64,000 nucleotides of DNA from Boswellia sacra (GCA_013180625.2 SNVD02001400.1:1364001-1428000), one strand, 5' to 3'. Numbered from the stretch's first letter, positions 33,944-47,013 are shown. Notes: generated from the letters alone by a model not told the origin. Program-made: numbers and translations.

Positions 33944-34174
33944 TATATTATTATAAAGTTAATAAAAAGGTAAGTACAGTTTATAATCTTTGATAAATTG
34001 TTATAATCAAGCAAAGACATATGTGCTGAGATTAGAGCTTATCCTCCGGTTGTCAAGAGTAATTGCCTAGTCATGTTGTCACTGTAAATGTCATCATGAT
34101 CAACTTACCATAAAAATTATTTTCCTATTTGTGGACCAGAAATTATTTAATCGGGTGGATTGGCTTGCTTAACA
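33944..34174 (-). repeat. copia 5' LTR, outer piece
   Basis: Begins with the second copy of TTTATATTA and then matches the 3' LTR through ATGTGCTGAGATT to the LTR terminus TGTTAAGC (minus) at 34174. Confidence 0.85.
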
Positions 34175-34763
34175 AAGAGAGTGGAAGAGAAAGTGCAGAG
34201 AATCTTCTGAACCAGCCCTGGAGCCGCTAAAGATCATTACCCTCCCAAACATGCGAGCTTCCATCAAGTGGCGACGAAGAGAGAGATAGCCGCTGAAGAA
34301 CAAATTTTGGGTTGCAATGCAGCAGTGTGCTCGGACTGGAACAAAAATAGAGAAGCCACTGAAATGAGGCGCAGCTTGAGAGGGAAAAGCTTGCGTAGCT
34401 GCCGGGGGAGGAAGATGAACAGTGAAAATAAACAGAGAATTTCAACTTTACCTTAACGGCATCCACTCATCACTAATGGTTGGAACTATTGGGCGAGGTC
34501 AGTGTTACTTCTGCACTAGCGGGGAGGTAGGAGTTAGTTTCGATATCTAACGGGGTGCGAGTTTAATTCCCCATAATAGGGATAGTAATTGATTAATTAA
34601 TTAATATATCCTACAAAGCTAAAACCAAATAAGCTACTCGGGGTTAGAGGAGGCCAAAATATACCACTAAAAGCAAGGCAAAGACAAAACCCAGAAGCTG
34701 ATGTTGTTATTGTTATTGTTTCCTAAGACTTTGAGTGATAGCAACACCGTCGATTCGAGATCT
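34175..34763 (+). other. upstream region and probable 5' UTR of the mannosidase gene
   Basis: No convincing coding region. Short ORFs on both strands at 34227-34466 have no domain. An ATG at 34701 is in frame with the mannosidase, but the downstream ATG 34764 gives a cleaner signal peptide. The copia element sits only about 590 bp upstream of the start codon, so it may lie within the promoter. Confidence 0.4.
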
Positions 34764-37700
34764 ATGACAACTTCCAACCAATCACTCGGCTTCTTGTTTC
34801 TCTTCTCAATATTACTCTCAAACTTTTTCCTCTCCCCAACTCTCGCAGATGGCGTCACAACCGATGAAGCTAGGCGACTTAGAGACGAGGTAATGAAAAA
34901 ACTCAACCCCACCAATACAATTTTACTGTTTTTTTTTTCTGCCATTGGGTATCCGCAAAATGTTAAGTATTGATAATTGATCTGACCATCTTCCCAAGTT
35001 GTAATCTTTATCATTTTTAATAGCATTTTGTTTGCTTTTACTCTGTTTCATCGTTTTGAATTGTTAGGTAAGTACTTATTAACTGATTAATAGTGTACCA
35101 ATAAATTTCTTTTTCTTAGTGGTTTGTTTAACATCACTGTTTATTTATTTAAATTGAAGAAGTGTTCGGGTATTTTATATCAAATTGAGTTGGCTATTTA
35201 CTATGTTGGGTAATTGATCTTTTATTTTTGGTAATTGACCTTTTTTTTGGGTAAAGATTATTATTGTTGAAGGGATAATGGATCTCCTGTTTCTTTCTGT
35301 TCATACAAAATTAAAGGGATGTCATTGTTTTGCTTGTTTATAATGGTAGGTGCGTGAAATGTTCTATCATGCTTTCGATGGATATATGGATCATGCTTTT
35401 CCACTGGATGAATTAAGACCTTTATCATGTGAAGGAGAGGATTCGCTTGGTGGCTATGCGTTAACTCTGGTAACATTAGTCATTTATCATTTACTTTGGA
35501 TAGATGTATGACTAGGTTCTTGTTGTTAAAGATTTTGTTTTCATCGTGCCTTTGCCACAGATTGACTCCTTAGACACCTTGGCTTTGCTTGGTGACCGAG
35601 AACGCTTCACTTCTTCTGTTGAATGGATTGGTAAAAATCTTCAGTTTGATATAGTGAGTAATGTGCTTTTTTAACATTGATTTTAGAGATTGTGGGGATA
35701 ATTTTACTGGTTTTGGTAACTTGATGGGGCATTTTAGACTTGAACTGAAAATTTATATTTTACATTTGGAGTAAAACTGCAAAATTTAACTCCAAGAACA
35801 CTTTTAAGACTAAATAGTTCTTCACTGAGAGCTTGATGTTCTCTTTAGCAATTAAATACCTTGCAGTTTCATACTTTGTTTTATGAGCTGTGTGCATGAT
35901 TTATTTATTTATTTTTGTAGAATAAGATGAGAGATTTTTAACATTCATTCAGTAGTTCGCTAATGACTGAAATTCGAAACTCTGTTTTGCCTCTTGAGAG
36001 TTTGAATTATTTTCATTTTAAGAGCATATTTTGTTGGTTTTTTGGAATTTGAGCTCCACATTTGTCTGTCTAGCATTTAGGGAAAAACTCCATTGTGGAT
36101 GAGGCCAAAAGAAAAAAAAAATGGAGCCTTATTTTAATCTTTTGTTTACAGTTTTGTGTTTCATTCGCAAAACTATATGCAAGCTCACTAAAGCTATTCT
36201 ATTTTCATGGGGCATTATAAATTTCATCCCAGCAGGCCAACAGTTCTTCATATAGATTGGAAATAGAATTGATATGAAATCAATCAGTTTTTCCTAAGTG
36301 GATTTGCCTCTCTAAACTGGGGAGTTTCTTATCTTATGCAGAATAAAACAGTATCTGTGTTTGAGACTACCATACGGGTCCTTGGAGGTTTACTTTCAGC
36401 GCATCTTATTGCAAGTGATTATGCTACGGTACCTTTCTTTATTTCATTTTATTTTTTTATAAATTTCAAATGTATACTCCCCTGGGTCTCTTTTCCTCTA
36501 AATTTTATTTCTGGTAAAGCCAGGTTGAAAGTTTTGTGGCTTTAGGAAAGCCAAACCTTTGGTTATTGGATACCAGAAAAGAAATGGATTTGGGACCAGA
36601 ATTCTAACAAGCTGGCTGATCTTATTTTCTTTGATGTATGGAAAAATATATATATCTCCTAAACTTTTACCAGTAAGAGCATTATTACCACGCAAAGGAC
36701 CCTTAAAACATTTCCAATTCTTATGGCTTGGGAATGATTACTCAAACTCTATTGTGTAGACTGGAAAATGGTAGGACCATTCTTTGGCATTTGTCTCTAA
36801 AATGCATTAGTTGTTTATAACTATTTGAAGATTTTCACTCTTTTACTTCTTACATATTTTACTTACAGGGCATGAAAATTCCTTCGTATGACAATCAATT
36901 ACTTAACTTAGCTGAGGATTTAGCCCGGAGATTGTTACCTGCATTTGACACTCCCACAGGTATGCAGCTGGGACTGTTCTATACAAAAAAAAAAAATGCA
37001 AGTTGCTTGTCACTGAATTTTGTTACATGTCTCAAGTAGCATTGACTTCTTATGAACTTGATGGCTTATATAGTCTAAATTTTGATAAATATTGATGCAA
37101 ATACAATTACGGTTTAAGAGTCTGTGTTAGTTTGGAAGGTTGATAATTGCTTAAATGGTTATTTAATAGACTGAAATTTCCTTGTATGATCATACAAATG
37201 TTCTTTCACCATACAGACCTTGGAATCCTTTTTGTGGTTTTTAACATGTTCCCAGAACTTGCCTTTTTATTATGACACTTTGCGCAATATCTATGCAGGA
37301 ATTCCATTTGGATCTGTCAATCTTTTGCATGGAGTTGATGAACATGAAAGCAAGGCAAAGCCTCTCTTTTGTCCTTCTTTTAAGTACAAAATTAATTCAA
37401 TATCCTGAAAAGCTTTTGTTACTTATGTCCCAAGTAGAATCGAGTAAATGGGCTATGTCCTACAAAATATTAGTAACTTCCTCATATTTTTGACAAAAGA
37501 CTAGTGTGATCCTTTCTTGCCACATCACCCACAAAATAGCCAAAACAGCATAACGTCGTAAGAATTTTTGCCTTTTCTCCTTTGCTGAAAGCATATAAGT
37601 ATTACAAAGGTAGTCGCTAAGGTTTTAGCATTTAATCTGTTGAAGACTAAGGAGTGAAAAAATATAACTCTAAACAGAAAGGAATATGTTGATAAATTGA

Positions 37701-40700
37701 TCTCTGTTTATGATGGTAATACTTTTGCATCTTGCATTACACACCTCTGTCCTGTATAATTTTGGTGAAGTTTTGAAATTCCAGTTTTGATTTGTTTAGA
37801 TAACTTCAACAGCTGGTGGTGGGACGTTGACTTTGGAATTTGGAGTACTTAGCCGTTTGACAAATAATCCTAGTAAGTGGTACTCGGTTTTCTGTTCAAC
37901 ACTTTGCAATTGATTGAATCTGTAGTACGCCAAAAAAGGAAAAGGGAAAATTAGAACTGTTGATTAGCTGCATAATTAAACTGGATAACAATTTATGGCA
38001 TTTTTGGCGCCAGTCATTGCTGATATTTCAATGTTCAGTGAGGAAGGGTGCTACTTTTTCCAAGATTCTCCATGCGTGCTGGGGTTAGAATGTAGCATTG
38101 GAGCCTGACCTGTTTCCTTGATCGAAATTTATCATTAGCACTCTCTTTCTGTTCAGTATGCATTTGAAAGTTTGAACTAGCACTAGCCTATGCTTATGCT
38201 TATAATAAATGCGAACAGCAGAAATCTATTATCTAGAATGAAACCTTGTAAAACTCTTGATAAGATGCTACCTCATGAAATGGTTGCTCACTGATGAGTT
38301 AATCATTTAGGACATGAGTCTTTTCTGCTATGAGATAATAATAATAATTGTGCCTTGCCTTCTTCTTCTTCACCTTTGGTCTTCTCCCTCAATTTTGACC
38401 TGACACATTGGATCCAAATCGGTTCTTGTGTATTATATCTTCCTCTCATCTTTCAAATAGTTGACCTTATAGATACTCCATCTTCTTGCAATGCAGTTTT
38501 TGAGCAAGTTACCAAAAATGCGGTGCTGGGACTTTGGGCTCGCCGTTCAAAGCTTAATTTAGTTGGTGCTCACATAAATGTGTTTACAGGTGAATGGACA
38601 CAGAAGGTAACATTCTTTAAACCTGATGGCTGTGTACCTGGCCTTGGAACATTGAGTTGTTTTTGTGTTTGATATCACATAATTAATCCATAAATTTTTC
38701 TTTTTCAGTTAGGAGAAACTAAAGTATAATTTATTTGCTGGAGAAAGAAATGAAATTTTCATTTTAGTCTCCTGTTTTAAGTTTTTAACGATAGAACTCT
38801 ACTTGATTCTCTATTGCAATTATGCTAGATGAGGTGCATCATAGTTGAAAACTTAACGCAGTTTTCCATTCTCTTTCTTCCCTTCTTGTCTGAAGCTTCT
38901 TGCAAACCATCTTATCCAAATTAATAAATTCAAAGTTCCAAGCTTTAAGATACAAAGTTTAGCTTCCACGTCCACCATCTAAAACTTTAATTTCCTTGCT
39001 GCTTTGCAGGATGCTGGAATTGGAACTAGTATTGACTCTTTCTATGAGTATCTCCTGAAGGCAAGTAGCATGAGTTGGAACCTGAGTGCTAGACACAATA
39101 GAATGATGTAAAAGGACATCATAATCATTATCTTGATACTCAATTTTAGCTATTTCTGGCCATTATCTTTTTTATCATTAGAAAATCTAATTTTTATATA
39201 GGGAAGAAGGTAGTATTTTTGCCCTTCATTCAAGTTGAGACGTTTGGACACATATTCATATGACTGTTCTAATTGTGGTAAATGTAGTTACTTCTCTCAA
39301 AGTGCATTGGAATTTCCCGGTTAATAGTTATTTCACTAAAATCATACAGTGATCATTTCCACTATATTTTTATTGTACTAACAATATTTAAAGGTTCTCT
39401 TTTTTATTTTCTCTTGAAAACTCCTTCCAAGTATTTTCCTAATTAATCACAAATATTGGCCGCCCTTCTTCAGTTTTATGAGTTCTCTATACATGATGAT
39501 ATGTCATATGATGTTATCGCAATTTGAATCAAACTTTGGGCAGTTTGAACTCTCTCTCTCTCTCTCTCTCTTATTTGTTTATTTTTTTATCTGTCTCCTT
39601 GTGTCTTAAGTGATGAATTTACTTACATATTTCTAATTTGTTTACCTTTTATTATATCATTACAGGCATACTTATTATTTGGAAATGAAGAATATTTGTA
39701 CATCTTTCAAGAAGCTTATGGTGCTGCTATGCATTATCTTTTCAGTGACCCTTGGTAAAAGCTTGTGGCAATTATAGCTCATTATGTATATATAATTTTC
39801 CTTGTTTTATTATATCGATTTATTTGGACTGTTTGGGAAATTTTTAATCCTGTAAAAAGTTGTATATTAAATTTAATTTCTTCTGCAGGTATGTAGAAGT
39901 TAATATGGATTCGGCTGCTATCGTCTGGCCACTATTTAACAGTTTGCAGGCATTCTGGCCTGGACTTCAGGTTTGTTTGGTCTATTTCTGAGTTAAATGA
40001 TTCCTGATAGACCAGTATCATGTTAAATTTTGTTGATTAGGGTTTGAGAGGAATTAATTGAACTCTATTTGGAAGGTTTTAGCTGGGGACATTGATCCTG
40101 CTATTCGAACACATGCTGCTTTTTTTAGTGTCTGGAAAAGATATGGTTTCACTCCAGAGGGTTTTAATCTTGCTACGCTTAGTGTTCAGGTAATTGAATC
40201 AGTAGTATTTGAAGAATTCATTTGTAATCAATTCTTAGTTTTGTTATTTGTGAAGCAGCATACTTCTTTCTTGATTATGATTCAATGAATGTAGGCTATA
40301 TGCAAGTTTAGTGAATTAAACTGCCCTCACACACTTTTTTTTTAAAAAGCATGCTGGTTCAAAAATCAGAACTTTAAGGCTATTGCCAAAATTATAATAC
40401 GGAACTAAAAGGCTTTTTCATGTTAAAATTACAAAACTCTTCCTCCAGAAACCAAACTGTTAGCTTGCAGTTACCTCCTTGGATGTGTGAGAGATTGTTA
40501 CTTGCTTGGTAACTCTGATGTTTAATGTTGCAAATAGCCGTCAGTTCATGAAAGCATTGGCCAGTATGTTTGACTTCTTTCCAATGACCCTCCTTAGTTT
40601 ACTTCTCTCTCTCTCTCTTTCTTGTATATTTTGTCAGTTGATATTTTTTCCTCTGCTTGGCAATAGATATTTGAGTTTATAATCATATGGCAAGCATTTG

Positions 40701-42793
40701 TACTAACTCTTTCCTGTACATTTCTTTTACAGCATGGCCAAAAGAGTTACCCACTGCGTCCAGAGTTAATAGAGAGCACATATTGGCTCTACAAAGCCAC
40801 TAGAGATCCACGGTAAGGCGAATACATATTTTATGAGAAGAATGTGAGTACTTTTTTTTTTTCTCTCCGAATACACACTAGGATTAGGTATGCATTTATT
40901 AAAGTTGTCTTTCCTGGTCCCTGACTTTTGCAAATTCCTTATATCTAAAGTTTTCTTTATAGGTATCTTGATGCTGGACGGGACATGGTTGCTAGCTTGC
41001 AATATGGAGCAAGATGCCCTTGTGGATATTGTCATATATCAGACGTTGAATTCCACAAAAGGGAAGATCACATGGAAAGCTTTTTCCTAGCAGAAACAGT
41101 GAGGACCACTTTTACATGAGTTGAAATATTTGTTCTCTCGTTTTGACTTTTCTGCATAGAGGATTATCATTTTCAAAAGAATATATAAATGTTTTTAAAG
41201 GTTTCTTATTTTTCTGGTCTTAAATACTTGTATATAAATATCTACTTATCATATAATGTGGCAAATGGGATTCGGGTAAATGCTCCTAATGGGAAGAATG
41301 TGGTAGAGAAAATAGGAAAGATACAGAATTCTGGTCATAAAACACTTCAATATATTTATCAGAGAATGAAAATCCAGGATTAGAGCAATTTCAAGAGTGC
41401 TCCTCTCTCCCTAACCAATATCTCTTTAGATCATTCTGTCTTACCCTTCTCCCCCTCTACTCCTTTAATTTTCCTTTCCCTAAAAACCAAATAAATAACT
41501 AACTAACTAATTCCTTTTAACTAACTTTGCCATCTGGCATTTATTCTTTTCCTACTGCCTAAATCCCACCATGACCTGAGGTAATCCTATAAGGGCCTGA
41601 TCTCACATTCTTCTAGCCCTCCTAGTATAGGTCAGCTTAACTGGAGGCCTATCAGAATGTTGATGAGGGTGCTCTTAATCTTTGATTGAATTACATTTTG
41701 ATGTCCCAGTCAAAATTGTTTTGCTTTCTGTAATCTTACAGTGAGATTCTCTTCTGCTGGTATTCCACGTTCGTTTGACTTGTTTTCATGATGAGTATTC
41801 ATTCTTCTTTTTCCTACTTCCATTGCATTTTATTGACAATCTGTGAACATTTTAGGTTAAATATCTTTGGCTTCTTTTCGATTTGGCTGTGGGTCCAGAT
41901 AACCTTGTTGAAAATGGGCCGTACAAGTAAGATTTCATTCTTATTAGTAATTGTGTAAAATGGTGGAACTTCTCTTTGTGAAATGGGTCTGCTTTCCTTG
42001 TTTCTATCAAATGCTTTAAAATATCTCCATTTACAGGTACATTTTCAGCACTGAAGGTCACTTACTGCCTGCAACTCCACAAATATCTCTAACAAGGGAA
42101 CATTGTTCTTATTTTGGGGCTTACTGTGGCAGTGGTGAGTCAGAACAGGAATCTGATACTCCGGATGCTTCTGTCAATCCTCCAGAAACTAATGCTAGTA
42201 GATTCTTTGGAGGATTATTTCACTCTAAATATCCACCTGACTCATCTTTTGCATCAACTCCTGTATCAGGATTGATTAAGGTCAGCATTCAGTTTCTTTT
42301 GTTTGAACCTTCTATTATACCCTATGGATCTTGTAGAATTTCTACATTGTACCCTCAAGTTCACATGAACCTTAACACGAAGAAAAGGGAATAATTTTTC
42401 TATTCCTGAGCCACTGATAGTTTGAGATTTTTATGTTACACTAATTCACCAATAGATTTATCAAAAAGATAAGGACACAGAGACCCCAATCTGCTGTTAT
42501 TTTTATATAATAGCTCTTTTATTTTCACAACTAATTAAGCAGGATTGCATTTATTTTTACTAAATTTTCTTTCAATGTTTCCATAGGGGCTTTGTCCAGG
42601 ACTAACTCATGGACAAAAGTATGGCATAACGTATTATGCTCCAATAAACACAGCCACAGAAGATTTGCCTGGAACCCAAAGAGAAAGAACTGTGGTTATT
42701 GTTTCTGACCAAAGTGGTGATAATTCACAATCCAAAAGCAACAGTAATCATGGCACTGCTCAAGAATACAGTCAAAAAGGAATATCAGAATGA
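34764..42793 (+). CDS. MNS4: GH47 alpha-mannosidase of the EDEM type (MNS4/MNS5-like), 17 exons
   Basis: The 17 exons are 34764-34889, 35350-35469, 35561-35653, 36342-36428, 36869-36959, 37299-37354, 37800-37872, 38497-38606, 39010-39060, 39666-39754, 39889-39970, 40076-40189, 40733-40812, 40963-41098, 41856-41926, 42037-42280 and 42587-42793. They join into 609 codons without a break. Residues 1-29 form a hydrophobic signal peptide, then [22 protein letters not shown]47 hallmarks include [75 protein letters not shown] and the Ca-binding [10 protein letters not shown] Ser-rich variable C-tail follows. In the ER this family trims Man from misfolded glycoproteins to mark them for ERAD. Introns 6 (37355) and 9 (39061) use GC donors (AAG|GCAAAG, AAG|GCAAGT). 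MNS4 versus MNS5 cannot be separated by eye; length favours MNS4. Confidence 0.93.
39551..39572. repeat. (CT)n microsatellite in mannosidase intron 9
   Basis: About eleven uninterrupted CT dinucleotides. Confidence 0.9.
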
Positions 42794-43707
42794 TCAAGCT
42801 AAACTTTGGCTACGCATGTGGGATGTAGCTGAATATTCTCGAATCAAGGTTATTGGCTGGATTGTAACCTCAAATTCTGAAGAAAAGACTCAGCCTTCTG
42901 TGCCCCGTCTTTAACCGAATGAAAATCAGTGAACAATTACTAACATATATGGGCAGGGTCTAACGGTAACTTCTTAGGCCAAGAAGTGGTGGATGTCCTC
43001 AACTTCTGACGTGTAATTCATGAGCACAGATTTAAATTGTTCGGCAATTGTGGATAGATTGAGCATTTATTTGAGTGTGTGAATGTAAATTGGAAGGAGC
43101 AGGTCTGTATGCTATTCAGGTTACTGGCTGTTGGAGACATTGATACATAATAAATTACACTCTAGGAGTCTGTAAGTTAGGCAGTATTTTTTATATACTT
43201 CAGTGGGTTTTGACTCGAGTTGTTATTCTAATGGAGATCTCATTACAGGAATTCTTTAATTTGAACAATCATATTCCCAAAATGAAGAAAATTTACTGAA
43301 ATTCTGTGAGATTGTAAATGTTTTCTTCTCTTTTATCATAGCTTTACAGTACTTTCTGACCACTATTTATCATCTGTTCTTGTAACCAAAAATCTTGAAC
43401 ACCCAATGAAATAAACTTGATTCACATATGTTACAAATACCAGATTCAATATTGTCAATGTTAAATGTTATAAATTATTAATTGTATTAAGACCCTATAA
43501 TTAATTTGGGTAAAATAAAACCTCAGCTCTACATTAAAAGCGTAGTTTGGAAAGCATCAGCTCATCCGACTCTATTAGGGAGTTGGGGTTGAATTGAGTA
43601 ATTCAATTCATTTGATACTTAGGTTGCTTCTGGCTTGCTCTCACTTGGAAATTTGGCCCAGTCCAAGAAATCCAAATGCCAATTTCGAATAGCATAGAAA
43701 TTCCCTA
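42794..43707 (+). other. mannosidase 3' UTR and intergenic sequence
   Basis: An overlapping frame continues open past the stop (to 42914), but the annotated stop keeps the exon-17 frame. Several AATAAA-like words occur (about 43148 and 43405). No other gene seen. Confidence 0.5.
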
Positions 43708-44954
43708 GGGCACGTTTGGAAGTTCAGATTGGACTAGACTAGAATAAGATCGGGCTTTGGATTGGGATTAGATTAGATTAGATTGAATTAGATATAGTAC
43801 TATGTTATGTTTGGTGTAGTATGGGACTGGATTATATTAGTATATTATAAACTTTTAAAACATCTATTTTTAAATATAAACTAATTTAATTTTATTCAAG
43901 TTTAATTTATTATTACATCATATTTATAGTTAATTAAATATTTAAATATATTTAAAAAGTAATTTATTTAAAAATTATTAAATATCACTATTTTATGAAA
44001 AGTAAGATTTTTAATATTATTTAATATGAATTTAATAATATTATATTTTTGTTTATTATTTATTATATTTCAACTATAATATTATGAATTATAATAAAAA
44101 TAAAAATTTATAATATAATAGAAAATAAAATATTTTATTACATCATAATTAAATATTTAACTATAGTTAACATTATCTTTATTTGAAAATTATTAAATAT
44201 TACTCTGTTATGTAAAAGTAGGTATTTTTAATGTCATTTATCATGAATTTAATAACATTTTATTTTTATTTATTATTATATTACATTTTAATTATAATTT
44301 TATGAATTATTATAAAAATAAAAATTGTATTATAATGGAAAATAAAATATTTATAAAAAATTTTTATAACATCATTATTAAATATTTAAATATTGTTAGA
44401 AATTATATTTATTTAAAAATTATTAAATATTACTATTTTATGAAAAAGCAAGTATTTTAAATATTATTTAATAATATTTTATTTTTATTTATTATTATAT
44501 TATATTTTTATTATAATATTGTCAATTATAATAAAAAATTTGTAATATTATGGAAAATAAAATATTTATAATAAAAATTTTATTTATTAAATCACAATTA
44601 AATATTTAAATATATCTAAAAATTTTATTTATCAAAAAGTTGTTAAATATTACTCTTTTATTAAGAATTAAGCATTTTTAATATTATTTAAAATAATTTT
44701 AGTAATTTTTATTTATATTTATTATTATAATATATTTTAATTATAATGTTATAAATTATAATAAAAATAAAAAAATTTATAAAAGTTTGGGTCTATTAAG
44801 TCCCATAGTTTCACATAAAAATACATATTTTATGAGATTGATACTATTAAAACTAATAATAATTTAATCCCAATCTTTTTTCAAAAAGTCAAATAAAAAA
44901 ATAGTCAATTAATCCCAAAACATAGTCGAGGCTTTTCCCTTCTCAAACGCGCCC
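43708..44954. mobile_element. AT-rich TIR element with four internal tandem repeats
   Basis: The ends are GGGCACGTTTGG and its complement CAAACGCGCCC (one mismatch), with a second shared block GATTGGGATTA inside each end. The interior is almost only A and T. It contains four roughly 220-bp repeats starting near 43909, 44133, 44358 and 44574, each with TTAAATATTACT, a TTTTATGAAAA-like word and TTATGAATTATAATAAAAAT. Flanking triplets CTA and TAA could be a decayed TWA duplication of a PIF/Harbinger-type element, but this is not proven. It ends 55 bases before the PPR start codon. Confidence 0.65.
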
Positions 44955-45009
44955 TAAAAGCCCAAAACCGTCTAATGACCGTTGAACAATTTGGCGCCAA
45001 TGAAGTGAA

Positions 45010-47013
45010 ATGAATCATTCTCTTCTACGGCTTCTCAACAAATGTCAATCAATCAAATCCCTCAAAACTATCCACTCCCATCTAATAGTTCACAACATCA
45101 TCAGCTCATCCGACTTTATTTTGAACAAAATTATTCGCCTCTACTCTCGTTTTGGTGCCATCGCTTTTGCCCGCAAACTGTTCGACAGTATTCACCAACC
45201 GAATGCATTCCTTTGGACAAGCTTGGTTCATGGATATGTTGAGAATTTTCAATATACTGAAGCTTTCTACACGTTTATTAGAATGCGTAGTGCGTCTGTG
45301 GCGCCGTTGAATTTTACAGTTGCGTCAGTACTTAAGGCTTTGGCACGTGAAAAGAGAATAAAAGAAGGGGAGGGAATTTATGGGTTTGTATTAAAATGTG
45401 GTTTGGGTTTTGACTTGATTTTGCAAAATGCTGTGCTTGATTTGCTCATGAGATGTGGGGAAATGGATTTTGCAAGACGGGTATTTGACGAGATGGAGGA
45501 AAAAGATGTTGTTTCTTGGAATACTATGGTTTCGGGTTATGGTAATGCTGGTAGAGTTGATGTGGCACGCAGATTGTTTGATGAGATGAATGAGAAGAAT
45601 GTGGTTTCTTGGACAAGCATGATCAATGGGTATGTCAAGAGTGGCAACATAGTGGAGGCTAGGGTTCTTTTTGATAGAATGCCTAATAAAGATCTTGCGG
45701 CCTGGAATGTAATGATTTCTGGATATGTTGATGCTGGTGATCTTGTAGGTGCTCACTCTGTTTTTCAAACCATGCCAATGCGTCGTGTTGAGACTTGGAA
45801 TTTAATGATTTTAGGGTTTTGTAAAGTGGGGAAGACAGAGGCTGCCGAAGAAGTTTTTAACAGCATGACAGAGAGAAATGTAGCATCATGGACTATATTG
45901 ATAGATGGACATATCAAATCTGGAAATGTTGGTCATGCAAGGCGCTTATTTGATCAGATGCCAGAGAGAAATCTGGTCTCTTGGTCTACAATGATTGGAG
46001 GTTATGCCAAAAATGGGCAGCCTCGTAATGCTTTGGAGTTGTATAAATGCTTGAAAGAACAAGGGATTAAGCCAGATGAGACATTTATTTTGGGAATCAT
46101 CTCAGCTTGCTCACAATTAGGAGTTATAGATACGGCTGAATCAATTATTCATGACTTTCTAGGACCTTCACTTTTTTCTAATTTGCAGGTGGCAACCAGT
46201 TTGATAGACATGTATGCAAAATGTGGAAACATTGAAAGGGCTGTGCAAGTGTTTGAGATGGTTTATGAAAAGGATTTGCTTTGTTATAGCACCATGATTG
46301 CAGCTTTTGCGAATCATGGTTTGGCCCAAGATGCCATCTTTTTGTTTGATGATATGCTAAGGGCAAATATGAGGCCTGATGGAATAGCTTTTCTTGGGGT
46401 TTTGACTGCCTGCAACCATGGGGGCCTTGTCAATGAGGGCAGGAGATACTTCAAGCAAATGAAAGGTGAATATGGAATTCAGCCTTCAGAAAAGCACTAT
46501 GCATGTGTTGTTGACCTTCTTGGTCGTGCTGGCTGCCTTGAAGAGGCACATGAACTTATAAGTAGTATGCCAATTGCACCTCAGTCAGTTGTATGGGGTG
46601 CTTTGCTTGCTGCCTGCAGGGTCCATCGCAATGTCCAATTAGCTGAAGTTGCAGCATCTGAGTTATTCAAGATTGAGCCTCATAATTCTGGTAATTACAT
46701 TCTTTTATCTAATATTTATGCTGCTGCTGCACTGTGGGATGGTGTCGCTAGAGTGAGGGCCCTGGTAAGGGAGCATCGAGTTAGAAAGAACAGGGGTTCT
46801 AGCTGGATTGAGTTGGGATGTGTTATCCATGAATTTGTCATGGGAGATACTTCTCATTTTGATTCAGAAAACATATATCTTATCTTGGATTTGCTCAGTG
46901 AAGATATGAAACTTCTGGGACGTATACTGGACTCCAAAAAGGAAGAAGAATTGCCTCTCCATGTTCTGTTGCCTTCTAATAAATTCTATAGCAACATTTT
47001 GGAAGATGGATGA
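45010..47013 (+). CDS. PLS-class pentatricopeptide repeat protein with E-type C-terminus
   Basis: A single uninterrupted 667-codon ORF. Short N-terminal region (LLNKCQSIKSLKTIHSHLIV), then tandem PPR motifs of P, L and S length through most of the protein, for example DVVSWNTMVSGYGNAGRVD, NVVSWTSMINGYVKSGNI and NLVSWSTMIGGYAKNGQ. Near residue 530 comes the E-domain region (VVWGALLAACRVHRNVQLAE, NYILLSNIYAAAALWDGVAR, GSSWIE). There is no DYW deaminase domain, so if it edits RNA it would rely on a partner. Such proteins bind organellar transcripts; chloroplast or mitochondrion cannot be decided from the N-terminus. Intronless structure is usual for the family. The start chosen is the first ATG of the ORF. 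Confidence 0.93.
   Translation: MNHSLLRLLNKCQSIKSLKTIHSHLIVHNIISSSDFILNKIIRLYSRFGAIAFARKLFDSIHQPNAFLWTSLVHGYVENFQYTEAFYTFIRMRSASVAPLNFTVASVLKALAREKRIKEGEGIYGFVLKCGLGFDLILQNAVLDLLMRCGEMDFARRVFDEMEEKDVVSWNTMVSGYGNAGRVDVARRLFDEMNEKNVVSWTSMINGYVKSGNIVEARVLFDRMPNKDLAAWNVMISGYVDAGDLVGAHSVFQTMPMRRVETWNLMILGFCKVGKTEAAEEVFNSMTERNVASWTILIDGHIKSGNVGHARRLFDQMPERNLVSWSTMIGGYAKNGQPRNALELYKCLKEQGIKPDETFILGIISACSQLGVIDTAESIIHDFLGPSLFSNLQVATSLIDMYAKCGNIERAVQVFEMVYEKDLLCYSTMIAAFANHGLAQDAIFLFDDMLRANMRPDGIAFLGVLTACNHGGLVNEGRRYFKQMKGEYGIQPSEKHYACVVDLLGRAGCLEEAHELISSMPIAPQSVVWGALLAACRVHRNVQLAEVAASELFKIEPHNSGNYILLSNIYAAAALWDGVARVRALVREHRVRKNRGSSWIELGCVIHEFVMGDTSHFDSENIYLILDLLSEDMKLLGRILDSKKEEELPLHVLLPSNKFYSNILEDG

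Larger units (their letters stand above)
18130..34174 (-). mobile_element. Ty1/copia element on the minus strand, 5' LTR split by MULE-1
   Basis: On the minus strand: 5' LTR (34174-33944 plus 22871-22777), primer-binding site, gag, protease, integrase, RT, RNase H, purine tract, 3' LTR (18456-18130). Integrase before RT defines copia. The LTRs start TGTTAAGCAAGCC. They end without the usual CA, in a low-complexity TCTTTTCTTTCT. The candidate target duplication AAGAG (18125-18129 and 34175-34179) is plausible but sits in purine-rich sequence. Without the nested MULE the element is about 5 kb, the normal copia size. Confidence 0.85.

Noticed and set aside
34490..34590. Possible tRNA-derived SINE (GGGGTGCGAGTTTAATTCC resembles a Pol III B box).
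   Set aside because: No matching A box at the right distance, no tail and no target duplication.
34701..34763. Upstream in-frame ATG for the mannosidase.
   Set aside because: Using it would bury the hydrophobic signal sequence behind 21 extra residues; ATG 34764 gives a normal signal peptide. It cannot be fully excluded.
42699..42914. Alternative C-terminal frame of the mannosidase.
   Set aside because: The exon-17 acceptor at 42587 fixes the frame that ends at TGA 42791-42793; the overlapping frame does not connect to GH47.
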